NCBI GenBank assembly: GCA_949825065.1
Contig: OX463846.1
Span: 5,041,366 to 5,105,365 of the forward strand
Length of the DNA stretch: 64,000 nucleotides
Source: Odontocerum albicorne
Taxonomy: Eukaryota > Arthropoda > Insecta > Trichoptera > Odontoceridae
Direction: 5' to 3'
In this document: one piece after another, positions 11,240 through 21,363 of the stretch
How positions within the stretch are numbered: the first letter of the stretch is position 1
Layout of the letters: the number at the start of each line of letters is the position of its first letter
Notes under the pieces: generated by a model
Seen by the model: the letters and a program-made list of their open reading frames with translations, nothing else
What the model was told of the DNA's origin: nothing
Databases searched by the model: none
Program-made: the position numbers and the translations under genes

Positions 11240-11445
11240 ATGAGAACCTCCATGGCCTTATAGGTTAGATTATGAGAACCCTTGTGGCTTGCTTAGTTAG
11301 ATTATGAGAACCCTCGTGGCTTGTTTAGTTAGATAATCTGTGTTCTGGGTTAGTAAGAAAATGAGAACCTTTGTGGTTTGGTTGGTTAGATTATCATAAC
11401 CTCCGTGGCTTGGTTGGTTTCGAGGGTTTCAGGTCAGATTCCCGA
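11240..11445 (+). repeat. Amplified A-box segment of a SINE head
   Basis: Four to five units of about 35-55 bp each carry GAGAACC(T/C)..GTGGCTT..TTAGTTAGATTAT, the A-box side of SINE family A. Only the last unit (CCTCCGTGGCTTGGTTGGTT) is followed by a B-box-like GGTTTCAGGTCAGATTCCC and an A-rich stretch. So the promoter half was multiplied while the rest stayed single. Confidence 0.65.
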
Positions 11446-11484
11446 TAGTATCCAAAAAATAAAATAAAAAGTCTAGTTTAGGAA

Positions 11485-11832
11485 TCAAAGATTTCCTCGT
11501 CATTTCGGTGTCAATTCAGTTGGAAAGCAAAGCTGTATCGTTGATTTTTTATGTGAGTGGCCGTTGCTCACCAGCAAACTTACCGACTACACCGCTGTAC
11601 TGGATTCGACGACAAACTGAAGGGAGACGATCGGAGCACACCGACATGTTTTCTCTTTTTTTCTCCTTTTTGAAACAATAATATATATGATTGAAGTCAT
11701 AGGTATTCTTGTCCCCCCCTAATAATAGGCGGAAAAAATACATGTGAGACTAGAGGGGAGTAGCACAGCGCGGCGTTCGAGCCGGAGACCTTCCTCGCCA
11801 AAGTAAAGTCCATTACCACGCAGCCATGCACC
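11485..11832 (-). repeat. tRNA-derived SINE family B, copy 1
   Basis: On the minus strand the head reads CATGGCTGCGTGGTAATGGA and has the B-box-like CGGCTCGAACGCCG. The body has GAATACCTATGACTTCAATC, GATCGTCTCCCTTCAG and GAATCCAGTACAGCGG, all shared with 22600-22977 and 55323-56190. Its distal part (near 11500) keeps the TCAATTCAGTTGGAAAGC phrase of the family. Confidence 0.8.
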
Positions 11833-12389
11833 GGATAATAATAATACTACTCCACTTGAGGCTGTATTGCCAACTAAAATGATGTTGAATTACGAGTTAC
11901 ACATCTACATCAATAGTTCTTAATTCGAAACGATCAATGATCAATGCGATCAAAGGTAATGATGTCTCTCGACTAAGCTTTTGAAAATATCGATGTAAGT
12001 ACTATACAAATGAATGAAAAAAGTTGGTAATTTTATATGTTTCAATCTAATTCTATATCGTCTCCCTTCTGTCACGAACAAGGGAATGACACAAAACTCA
12101 TTCCACTTTTTATCAACATTGAACCCACTTGCTAAAAAATGCACTGTACCAAAACTAACATTATCCAAAAGCCCCGAGGTTTGGAGAAAACTATAAAAGA
12201 TTGTTTATCTTAGTGTATTTTTGTGTTTCTCAATATTTAGCATACTACCAAAAAATATTGCCTGAATGAAGTAGAGGTCGTATTTTCATCACCCACCCCA
12301 AGAGGGTGATTTATTTAAATGTATTAAAAAATATACAATTCTTAATAAATATATTCTAAGAGATATTTTTATACAATTATGGTTAAAAT

Positions 12390-12602
12390 GACCTCCGTGG
12401 CTTAGTTGGTAAGACGCCTGTCTACCAAACCGGAGGTTACGGGTTCAAATCGCGCTGGAACTGATTTAAAAAAAAAAGGATTCCAGTCTAGTTGTCACTT
12501 AAGGCCACTGAAACATCTTTCTGGTTGGTTGAAATAGATTGTCACATGACAATAAGCCCGCCAGGTTGTACTGTATACAACGAAAGTGTTATACGATACA
12601 AT
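12390..12602 (+). repeat. tRNA-derived SINE family A, full-length copy
   Basis: The head GACCTCCGTGGCTTAGTTGG carries an A box, and GGGTTCAAATC is a clear B box 40-50 bp later. A link with A8-9, AAGGATTCCAGTCTAG and CACTTAAGGCC follows, then the tail CTGGTTGGTTGAAATAGATT with the hairpin ATTGTCACATGACAAT and CCGCCAGGTTGTA. The head looks like a tRNA gene, but the fused tail and the many dispersed copies make a functional tRNA unlikely. Confidence 0.9.
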
Positions 12603-12867
12603 AGGATCTGGAACAAAGCCGCGGTGAAATGAAAATAAATATAAAACTTTAACAGGAACATGTAGGTAATTGTTCTTCCTTCTCCCACACTGAACGAATA
12701 CAGTGAACGAATATAGAACTTATGAACGAATAAAAAATAGAACTTATGAACAAATAAAGTTTTCCTATCCTACGATTTCCGTACACTCGCAAGAAATTTG
12801 TATTTATTCATACAATGATGAAAATATTGTCTCCAAAGTTTTCTTTTTTTTTTTTCTTTCTTTGTTT

Positions 12868-13052
12868 TTAAACTGGCGAGTTTATTGCCATGTGGCAATC
12901 TCTTCCAACCAACCAGAAATATGTTTTAATAAGCCCTAAGTGAAAACCAGACTGGAATCCTATTTAAAAAAACTGGGTTCCAGCGGGGATCGAACCCGTA
13001 ACCTCCAAGTGTCTTACCACAAGTGTCTTACCACCAGGCCACGGAGGTCGTC
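12868..13052 (-). repeat. SINE family A, minus-strand copy with a 14-bp duplication
   Basis: Reverse complement of the family: head at 13052, B box GGGTTCGATCC, tail hairpin ATTGCCACATGGCAAT at about 12892-12877. AAGTGTCTTACCAC is present twice in a row (about 13007-13034) inside the head. It stands about 270 bp from the + strand copy at 12390-12602, so the two form an inverted pair. Confidence 0.9.
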
Positions 13053-13192
13053 TCTACTGGTGCCACACCGAAATGTGAAAAAGAAACACTTTTTTATTCT
13101 ATAAAATCTTTTTTATATAGAACAATATCGAAACAACGTGATATTAAAATAAATAAATAATCACCGAATGAACCTTTTCTTAATATTAATAT

Positions 13193-13282
13193 AATAAAAT
13201 ACTTATATAACAAAATACTCATACAATAAAATACTTATATAATAAAATACTCATACAATAAAATGCTCATGTAATAAAAAAA
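13193..13282 (+). repeat. 16-bp tandem repeat with alternating variants
   Basis: Five units of AATAAAATACTNATAN. The ends TTATAT and TCATAC alternate in the first four units, so the true amplification unit was probably 32 bp. Confidence 0.85.
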
Positions 13283-13289
13283 ATATTAA

Positions 13290-14100
13290 AATTTTAGTGC
13301 TGATAATAATTTCTCCAACGAGTTTATATTATAATAATTTCACCGAACAGCTGAATTGAAATATTCGGAATAAAATAATGCCTTCAAAATGACAACCCTA
13401 AAATCAAGGGGAAAATATACATATATTTTAATGAATACGCTATACCTATATATCGTGCCAAGAAACGTCTAAAGATTTAAAAAAAAAACTAACAACATTA
13501 TTTTAACACTTTCATAGAAAATACACCAATAGTATTTATTGCATCGAAGTAATTTCTTCCAATCATCAAGCTTTTGTTTCAAAATTATTATTGGTATTCA
13601 TGAGCGTGTCTAGTTAGGACTATTTTGAAATAGTGTTTTTTTTTTCGATAAGGTTAAAGCGCGTTGATTGAACTAGGATTTTTTAAATTAATGCTGAAAA
13701 TTTAAACGTAGAATTTAATGATAACTTTAAAATAATTGAAGTAGATGTTTCTCTGAAACGTTTTCGTCAGTTTATCTCAAATATATACGATTTTAAAAAT
13801 ACAAGCATGTTGTGCAATCCCGGGATAGTTGTTTACTTCAGGAAATTGACTTCTTCGTTGAAAATAAATTTGAGTTTTATTTAAATGAAAACTTACTTGT
13901 TAAATACCCGATATAAATTAAATCCACAACAGTTATACAAAAAGACAAGCCTCCCTTTAGAAAACTGAACACACTAATGACGCGTCCGGTAAAATTTGAA
14001 TAATTGAAATATAACTCTGTTGAAACGTGAGCGGTCAACGTAGCGTTATATTGATAACTAAAAAAGTATCTCCTGACACAAAGCGGCGGGCTACAGTGCT
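13290..14100. other. AT-rich stretch without a gene
   Basis: No frames with recognisable motifs and no matched repeats in either strand. Confidence 0.45.
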
Positions 14101-14989
14101 AAGCAGGGATCAGCAACCTTCGAAGCCATTACTGTTAGCTTGAAAGCGTTGAGAGGTTTGCAGATCAACACAACTTTTTTACCAACTTCAAATCTATTTG
14201 CTTAAAAATGTCTGATATCAGAATATTGCCAGATTTGCTACTGTGATCTAATGGCGTCGAAGGATAGTTTTGCTGCATTCGAAGTTTTCTGCAACTTGCT
14301 AGGCTGTTTGAACTCTAGATCTTCTCTGGCCATAGAGGCTGCAATAGCATTTTTTTAGCTTAAATCGTGTCCATTTACCCTGTTGTTATTATTGCGGCCA
14401 TTTGGATCAATCATTAGATTAGATTTTGTGGCATTGCGATGATATCGTATCTAATGCGTCAAAGAATAGTTTTAATTAGTTGAAGTTTTCAGCGAAATTA
14501 TTCGTGACTTGTTAGGCTGCTTGAACTCCAGGCTTTAAGCCGTTTTATAAGCGTATTTACATTGTATTTATAATGTCATTTCCCTTTTGCCGTAATGTCG
14601 GACCTTAAGTTCGTCGTCGCTATTCTCCGGTGTGTCGCCACCTAAAGAGGAATCACTTTGGCGAGTTCCTTCATCATCATGTGACGTAGCGCTCTAAGTG
14701 AGTAAATATAGAAGATATCAATCTTTTAGTGATGACCACCCTTGTGAGGAGTTATTTTGTAACCCATAATAGCGTAGGGGGTGGTGCGATCGAAATTGAC
14801 GGCCTAAAAATGTATTGCGATTAATCGTTCGATTTTGATATTTATTTGTGCTGTTATATTACGTATTTTGAAGCATAAAATTTCGATTAACGTTCCATTA
14901 TTACGAATAGAAAGCTAAAAATATTTACAAACCGCTTATTTTTATATCATACAGTTGTGCCAAACGCAAAAATATCAAAGAAAAGATAC

Positions 14990-15355
14990 TGCGTTGGTTT
15001 GGACATCCAAATCGAATGGATGTCTGCAACCAAAGGGCGCCAAAACGCCAAAATATCCAACGGTGGACAGCACTTATTATACGAGTACGTTACAAGGATG
15101 TCTGTAAAAATACCGGAATGTTAGGATTTTAAACTATGAGAAGATCACGCCAAGGACATAAATATATGACACGAAGTGTTTTGATGAGACAAGGAGGTGT
15201 TTGGTGAAATTAGTCTTAAGAGGTTCAAATTCAAGGGTGACGCGTAGAGTACCCCCGGACAAGGCTGCAGTATGGCGTACTGTGGCCATATCTGATGTGG
15301 CTATATCGAGAATTGGTATCCACAGTCACCAGGAGAGATGCTGCCAGCCCCAAGC
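14990..15355 (+). pseudogene. LINE C-terminal fragment with zinc-finger-like end
   Basis: The translation, with several stops and frame changes, gives WFGHPNRMDVC, then VRYKDVCK and finally ISRIGIHSHQERC. This order (GH..RMD, RFKDVCKRD, SRIGL.SH.R.C) is known from the C-terminus of a widespread group of animal LINE proteins. It is heavily decayed. Function and clade are inferred from these three short motifs only. Confidence 0.5.
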
Positions 15356-15549
15356 TTTTAATTAAAAATAATAGATTATATATTTTTTATTAAACACTGC
15401 ATATTCTACGTATTTCAAGATGGAGGAGGGCCAAATGAAAAGTAATTACAATATATGAAACAATCCTTTTCAGAATTCCGAATAAAACAAAATGCAGACA
15501 CATATTAAATGTTTTTACAACGATATTCCAAAAGCATTCATAAGAGTTG

Positions 15550-15940
15550 AAATACATAAATATCATCACGTCGTATACCTTGTGGGTTAGGCAAAGAGAA
15601 CAGATCTCCAAACATTTATATTCAAGAACACAACTTTAGCTTCTTCCACATTCATACATCTATTCGGGCAGAATCTTCTATAGTTCATGCTTCTCACATA
15701 TCTTCTTTCAAAATCTGGTCCTTTTGATCGAGTCATTTTCCTCGGTTTACCTCTTACACGCACATCTTATACTTTTGACGTTTAGCCATTCTTTTGCCAT
15801 TCGTTCTCTCCACATGTCCAAACCTTCTCAAACCTTTTTTCTTTGTCTTACTTAAAGCATCCATTTTATCCATGTATGCGTTTTTAACGCCTTCGTTCCG
15901 CATTCTTTCATAAATTAACCATCCACATTTTTCAAAGTGT
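15550..15940 (-). pseudogene. LINE family D 3' end, copy
   Basis: The + strand reads TGTGGGTTAGGCAAAGAGAA, CTTCCACATTCATACATCTA, TTTTCCTCGGTTTACCTC and CTCTCCACATGTCCAAACC, the antisense of the end of a LINE ORF (sense: VEEA, GRPRK.W.DQM, WFGHVER). It matches 60235-60600 in the same orientation over about 350 bp. The upstream reverse transcriptase is absent. Confidence 0.7.
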
Positions 15941-16189
15941 ACAAATTTCTACATCATTCGTTTTACTTTAAATCCAAGATTCACTTCAAGATTGGCACCA
16001 ACACACTGTTATGTACCGTCATTTTTGCTACTTGTGATATGGCGAGGTTGTTGTATATAACAGTGAGTTTAAATAAAATAATTCATACGAAAAAGATTGC
16101 AAGTAATATATTCAGAAGAGCGTTGATCAGATAGCGATTTATTACAAAATGTCTCGCGATCGACAATTTTCCGATCCCTGGTCTACATT

Positions 16190-16865
16190 ATGGGCTATAC
16201 AGGCTCTGTGTATGCTAAGTCATGGGCGAGCTTAAAATAAATGATTGGCCAATCAGGTGGAAAGTGATGGCAGAGAGGGGGCTTCGGAAAGTGACGTTAT
16301 CTCATGCCCAGGACATCGACTGATAAGCTTTATGGCCGCCTTTTTCTCACTTTTTATCAAGTTCAAAATATAACGATGTTTTAAAATTATGGAACTCGGC
16401 AAGGCATTGACTGGAATTTAACTACTATCCCACGATTAGAATACTTAAATATTTCGGATATTAGTAAAGGTTAATGAAAACGATTCAAGTTTTTGTTAAA
16501 CTGCAACGATAGTTTTATTTTACATTATATATTCATCCCTCGATCGTTTAATTTACGTTGAAATATCGATCCCCATTTGCTCTTTACCTATAAAATGATT
16601 TTTTTAAACTATAAAAAAAATTTTGCAAACAATAATTGCTTCTTCACACATTTTTTCAGATATCTAATGGATAAATTGAAGGTATTGTTGAAATAGTATT
16701 TTTTTGCATTTAATTATACATTCATTGTATCGGACGTATGAGTCACCTAAAATATGATGGATGTACATTACCTTGTTATTTGGTATTTTTTGATTCTTGG
16801 TTATATTTTGATGTATAATTTTATGTTTGTTGTGGTTCATGCCGTGCCACGACCGTAACTGAAAT
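16190..16865. other. Stretch without a recognised feature
   Basis: 16190-16340 is moderately GC-rich, the rest AT-rich. No frame or repeat could be assigned. Confidence 0.4.
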
Positions 16866-16867
16866 GT

Positions 16868-17006
16868 TCCTTATGCGCGGCCATCGCGAGACAATATCAA
16901 AAGCCGACCGGCCCATGCATGCGAAAACTGTGATATCTTACAAGTTATGACGGCATGCATGGGCGAAAACAGGCGCTTGCGATGAGCGATTGGTCGCACA
17001 TAAGGA
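16868..17006. mobile_element. 139-bp foldback (MITE-like) element
   Basis: The ends are inverted repeats: TCCTTATGCGCGGCCATCG at the left and, as reverse complement, TCCTTATGTGCGACCAATCG at the right. An inner pair GCCCATGCATGC / GCATGCATGGGC is also present, so most of the element can fold on itself. No coding capacity. The flanks do not give a clear target duplication. It ends only about 19 bp before the Jockey element begins. Confidence 0.7.
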
Positions 17007-17024
17007 GCCCAAAAGTAAAAAAAA

Positions 17025-17300
17025 TCATTCGGGGTGATATTGGTCTATTTAGATTTCACGATACTCGCTTGCGGGTATAGAGATCGGGGATAACCCATCC
17101 AGTGTTTTACGTGTGCTGTGTGCCGCTGGGCATACTGCGCTACCGTGCGCGCGTAGAGGCGGGCCTTCAGGGCCGTTACTTGTAATCAATCAGTGATTAT
17201 AAATCATTTTAATAGTGAGAGCGAATCGAACGCTAATTGTGATCAGTGCTAGTACCGTGAGTGCGGGTGTTTTGTGTGCGGGCTGCGCGAGGACGCTAAG
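17025..17300 (+). promoter_or_regulatory. Jockey 5' UTR with internal promoter-like start
   Basis: TCATTC at 17025 matches the initiator with which Drosophila Jockey-like elements start transcription; such promoters lie inside the element and need no TATA box. The region is GC-rich and lacks long frames. The assignment rests on this one motif and on the composition change. Confidence 0.5.
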
Positions 17301-18587
17301 ATGCAGAAAGGGATCGTATGCGATCTCGTTAACGGGGTATATGTGCCGCAAACCCCTGCGGGGCCAGTGGCGCAACAATGGGAAATTCCGCGGGCACCTG
17401 CCAAAAGGCGGCAGAATGCCGGACCCGATGACGTGGTCCAGTCTAATAAATACGCTTGCCTCCGTGAGGTAACGGAAGAGGCACCCTGCGTAGCGCGCAG
17501 TGTATACTCTAAATCCAAGATACCGCCGGTGGTTATCACTCTCGGGGATTTAACGCACGGAAATCTTATTGGCATGATCCGTGAGAACGCGAAAGGCCAA
17601 TTCGAGGTGAAGTACACCGGGAAGGGGACCGCGAAAATCACGGTCCACTCCGTCTAGGATCACGACGCCCTCGTAAAGGGACTCGATGGTAAGGAAAAAG
17701 AGTTCCACACGTTCACCAAGGTGGACGAGAAGACCAAAAGGTCAGTAATCCGGGGACTACCAGATATCCCTACGGAAGAGATCGCCGCCTATCTCGCCGT
17801 GCAGGGATTCCCTGCGCAAAAGGTCGTCAAGATGACGAACAAGACAGGCGCGCCCATGTACCTTGCCCATTTTGGGAAGGTAACCGATATGGGTAAACTA
17901 AAGGCGACTCTGAGGTTCCTCTGCTACTACAGAGTGACCCTCGTCAAATACCGACCCAAGAAAGGTCTCGGTACGCAGTGCTTCCGGTGCCAGTCACGGG
18001 GGCACGCTTCATCGAACTGTCACCATCGAGCCCGATGCGTCAAGTGCACCGAGTTCCACCTGACAGCCGAGTGTCCCAAGACAAAGGAGACGCCGGCCAC
18101 TTGCGCAAATTGCGGTGGTAACCACCCCGCAAACTACTCGAAGTGCCCTACAAGGCAAGCATACGCGGAATCAATCGCCCGCCGGATGGCACCACGTGTG
18201 ACACCGGGTCACTCATGGAGCGGCGTCGTGACGGGCGCGGGGAAGACGCTTCCCACCCAAATTAATCAGGCCGCCGCGCGGAACGCCCGCGCTTCGCAGC
18301 CTATCGCTGGCGCAAACGCTCACGAAACCGCGCAATACGCGAATATCCAACATCCGAACGCGCAGCGTGAAAACTACGCCCACCCGAGAGATCCAAGGAA
18401 CGGCCGCCGACCACCGCTGCTGCCGACTCCTGGACCCGCCGGACCGTACCGCATGGACGGCGAGATGGCTGAGCTGACCCAGATCGTCCGTCTGCTCATG
18501 CAGATGAGGCCGAGGCTGGCGCAATGCAGGGACAAAATCGAGAAGGCGCTTCTCGTCGCCGAGTTAATGGAGCAACTCGATGGCTAG
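17301..18587 (+). pseudogene. Jockey ORF1 (gag-like RNA-binding protein), one in-frame stop
   Basis: Starting at ATG 17301, the frame runs 428 codons to TAG 18585-18587 but has a TAG at codon 119 (17655-17657). Sequence on both sides of the stop stays in one frame and looks coding, so a single substitution is the simplest reading. Residues from about 140 to 225 fit the domain that precedes the knuckles in this family. Three zinc knuckles follow: C227-C230-H235-C240, C246-C249-H253-C258 and C268-C271-H275-C282. Such proteins bind element RNA and form the ribonucleoprotein. The C-terminal third is rich in Ala, Pro and Asn. Upstream codons from 17274 are open but lack an ATG. Confidence 0.88.
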
Positions 18588-21363
18588 AGTGGGGGCCCCG
18601 GCCTGCGCGACATCCTCCCGCGGGGGACTCAGAGCCCTCACCTGGAACGCCAGAGGACTTCTCAACAGAGTGGACGAACTCATGCTCCTGATCGGTGAGA
18701 AAAACATTGACATATTATTCATCACAGAAACTATGCTCACACAAAACAAACACCTGAGAATACCCGGTTACTCCCTGTACCGAAATGATCGCGCTACTAA
18801 GGGAGGAGGCACGGCGATCCTCATTAGAGATACTCTACCCCATACACTCTTATCGGATCCCGTCTGGATCGCCCTAGAAGCGACTGCGGTCAGACTAGAA
18901 ACTGACAGCAATCCGATAACACTCATAGCAGCATACTGCAAAACCAACAATACTCTCGACACTCGGGATCTGAGGAAGGCGCTCGCGACGGGGCCGCGGG
19001 TTATATTGGCCGGCGACTTCAACGCGAAGCACTCCTCGTGGAGCCAGGGTAACGAGAATAAAAATGGAAACACACTCTTCAAGTACATAGAATCGACGCA
19101 CCACACACTACACCACCCCGACAAGCCTACTAGATATGGAACGAGTAGGCAACGCCCGTCCACCCTGGACCTGGTGATCGAAAAGGGTCACTCGGGGGTT
19201 GCCGGACTGGAGGTGATAAATGCACTTTCATCGGACCACCTCCCGGTGTACTTCACCATAGGGGAGCGTATCATCTGCCCCCCGAGAACGGTGTACGACT
19301 ACCAGGGTGCGGACTGGGCGGGCTACAAGACGCACATAAACACACAGCTATACTTAACATCATCCACTTTTAAGTCGCCAGAGGAAATAGATGACGCGGT
19401 AAACACCTTAACGCACATCATCGAAGAAGCTCGTGATACCTACATACCACTTAAAAATGTCACTCCACACCGTGCCAAACTTCCGTCGGAAATCATCACA
19501 CTCATCCAAATAAAGAACAGGCTTCAGAAACACTACAGAGGTACACACTACCCCGTAGATAAAGTAGCGTTAAACTCACTGCGGAACGAAATAAAAAAAC
19601 TCATTAGGGAACACAAAAACACCACTTGGGACACGAAATTAAAGCACATCAAGCCAGGGGCAGACACGCTTTGGAAGATCGCAAAGGGAATAAGGAAGCG
19701 ACACGAAGACATACCACCTCTTCTCACCTCCACTCATACTGCTACATCACACGTAGAGAAGGCAAACGCACTAGCAGACGCGTACGAGCACATGTATACG
19801 CTAACATCGCACTTTCGGGACTCAGACACAGGCCGAGCAGTACAAGAATCACTCGACGAATTTAACACTCGTTCCGCAGACATCGCACGACAAGAATACA
19901 CGCTCACTACACCGGCGGAAGTCCAAAAAATCATTAAAGCCCTCAAAAATAATAAAGCACCAGGACTAGACCATTTACACAATACACTTATCAAACACAT
20001 TCTGACACGCGCAATCATACAATTAGCTAAAATATTTAACGCGTGCCTACACACCGGTCATTTCCCATCCAGGTGGAAAATGGCCGTAATAGTACCGATA
20101 CACAAGCCGAACAAGGACAAAAGCAACCCATCCAGTTACAGACCCATAAGCCTCCTCCCGGTTCTTGGAAAAGTCCTGGAGAAGGTGATACTGAACAGGT
20201 ACACTCCATATCATACCCAGCACAATACTCTACAACACGAGCAATTCGGCTTTAGAACACAGCACTCCACCGTTCACCAACTCACCCGCGTGGTCGAGGA
20301 CGTGTCGATGGGCTTCAATATGAATTACTACACGGGTATGGCCCTGCTGGACCTGGAGAAGGCCTTCGACACGGTCTGGCACGACGGCTTAATACACAAA
20401 CTGATTGAGACGGGCACACCGTCTTATATCATACAGATTCTACGCTCCTACCTATTCGAGCGACAATTCGTCGTTCGGGTGAGCGGGGGGCTCTCCACCC
20501 CCAGAAACATCCCAATGGGAGTGCCCCAGGGCAGCCTGATCGGACCGCATCTGTTCACTCTGTACACACACGATATAACGGTACCGGAAAATTGCTCCGT
20601 CGCCCTCTTCGCGGATGACGCAGCTTGTTACGCGCGATCCTCACGCCCCATCAGGGCAACCCAATACCTCCAGAGGGCCTTGGATACCTTGGCAAAATAC
20701 TATCGCAAGTGGCGCCTAAAGATCAACGACGGCAAGACAGAGGCGGTCATGTTCACAAAACGGAGGGTGGGCAGCCTCCCCCTCCTGAAGATGGGAAACA
20801 GCGCTGTGGAATGGCGTAAGTCGGTTAAATATCTCGGGGTCCATATGGACTCCAAACTATCGTGGAGGCTCCACACCGGTGAAGCCAGAAAGAAAGCATT
20901 CGCAGCCTTCGCAGCGCTGAGACCCATCTTCAGCCGAAATTCCTTCTTATCCCGGAAAAACAAACTACTGGTGTACAAACTCATAGTGCGTCCGGTAATA
21001 ACATACGCGGCACCCGTCTGGGGCAGCATTCCAGATTACATTTACAACATGCTCCAGCCGGCACAGAACAAAGCACTCAAAATCATCTATAAGACATTGC
21101 TGGGCGCAAATCTTAAAAAGCTACACCAGAGAACAAAAGAGTACTCCATTAAGGAGTACTGCCACAAAATGACACTGGACTTCTACAGTAAAATACATCT
21201 AAATTCGCACTCAAACCCGCTCATCGCAAAACTCGGGCGTCATAAGAGACTGGATGAACTACCTTTCAGATACAAATACAGACTCCCAAACCACATAATT
21301 CTCAGCCGATCGGAAGCGGAGAGAGATCTCGAACATGACAAGGGCCAGGGAGGACAAGCGTAA
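18580..21363 (+). CDS. Jockey ORF2: APE-type endonuclease and reverse transcriptase, intact
   Basis: The 927-codon frame begins with the ATG at 18580, overlapping the ORF1 stop by eight bases (ATGGCTAG), which suggests re-initiation after ORF1. The endonuclease domain (about 15-225) keeps its expected active-site residues: N23 in TWNARG, E50 in ITET, D146 and N148 in GDFNAKHSSW, D219 and H220 in SSDHLPV. The reverse transcriptase domain (about 480-740) has YRPISLLPVLGK near 520, D591 in LLDLEKAFDTVW, GVPQGSLIGP, and FADDAA with D679 and D680. The segment after 740 is the usual C-terminal region; no RNase H is present. No frameshift or stop is seen, so this protein should be made if translated. 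Confidence 0.95.
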   Translation: MARVGAPACATSSRGGLRALTWNARGLLNRVDELMLLIGEKNIDILFITETMLTQNKHLRIPGYSLYRNDRATKGGGTAILIRDTLPHTLLSDPVWIALEATAVRLETDSNPITLIAAYCKTNNTLDTRDLRKALATGPRVILAGDFNAKHSSWSQGNENKNGNTLFKYIESTHHTLHHPDKPTRYGTSRQRPSTLDLVIEKGHSGVAGLEVINALSSDHLPVYFTIGERIICPPRTVYDYQGADWAGYKTHINTQLYLTSSTFKSPEEIDDAVNTLTHIIEEARDTYIPLKNVTPHRAKLPSEIITLIQIKNRLQKHYRGTHYPVDKVALNSLRNEIKKLIREHKNTTWDTKLKHIKPGADTLWKIAKGIRKRHEDIPPLLTSTHTATSHVEKANALADAYEHMYTLTSHFRDSDTGRAVQESLDEFNTRSADIARQEYTLTTPAEVQKIIKALKNNKAPGLDHLHNTLIKHILTRAIIQLAKIFNACLHTGHFPSRWKMAVIVPIHKPNKDKSNPSSYRPISLLPVLGKVLEKVILNRYTPYHTQHNTLQHEQFGFRTQHSTVHQLTRVVEDVSMGFNMNYYTGMALLDLEKAFDTVWHDGLIHKLIETGTPSYIIQILRSYLFERQFVVRVSGGLSTPRNIPMGVPQGSLIGPHLFTLYTHDITVPENCSVALFADDAACYARSSRPIRATQYLQRALDTLAKYYRKWRLKINDGKTEAVMFTKRRVGSLPLLKMGNSAVEWRKSVKYLGVHMDSKLSWRLHTGEARKKAFAAFAALRPIFSRNSFLSRKNKLLVYKLIVRPVITYAAPVWGSIPDYIYNMLQPAQNKALKIIYKTLLGANLKKLHQRTKEYSIKEYCHKMTLDFYSKIHLNSHSNPLIAKLGRHKRLDELPFRYKYRLPNHIILSRSEAERDLEHDKGQGGQA

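Larger units (their letters stand above)
14104..16180. mobile_element. Possible hAT-like element, non-autonomous, with LINE debris inside
   Basis: The left end CAGGGATCAGCAACC and the reverse complement of the right end (CAGGGATCGGAAAA) resemble hAT termini and each other. I cannot find a matching 8-bp target duplication (GTGCTAAG against GTCTACAT), so the two ends may belong to different elements. Inside, a segment of about 70-80 bp is repeated (14248-14317 and 14450-14530; shared TAGGCTG(T/C)TTGAACTC). No transposase is visible. LINE fragments at 14990-15355 and 15550-15940 lie inside. Confidence 0.35.

Noticed and set aside
12390..12465. tRNA gene on the + strand (good A and B boxes)
   Set aside because: The sequence continues into a SINE body and tail, and many dispersed copies with the same fusion exist.
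17249..17641. Minus-strand frame opposite Jockey ORF1, and similar frames opposite ORF2
   Set aside because: Shadows of the GC-rich coding sequence on the other strand; no motifs of their own.
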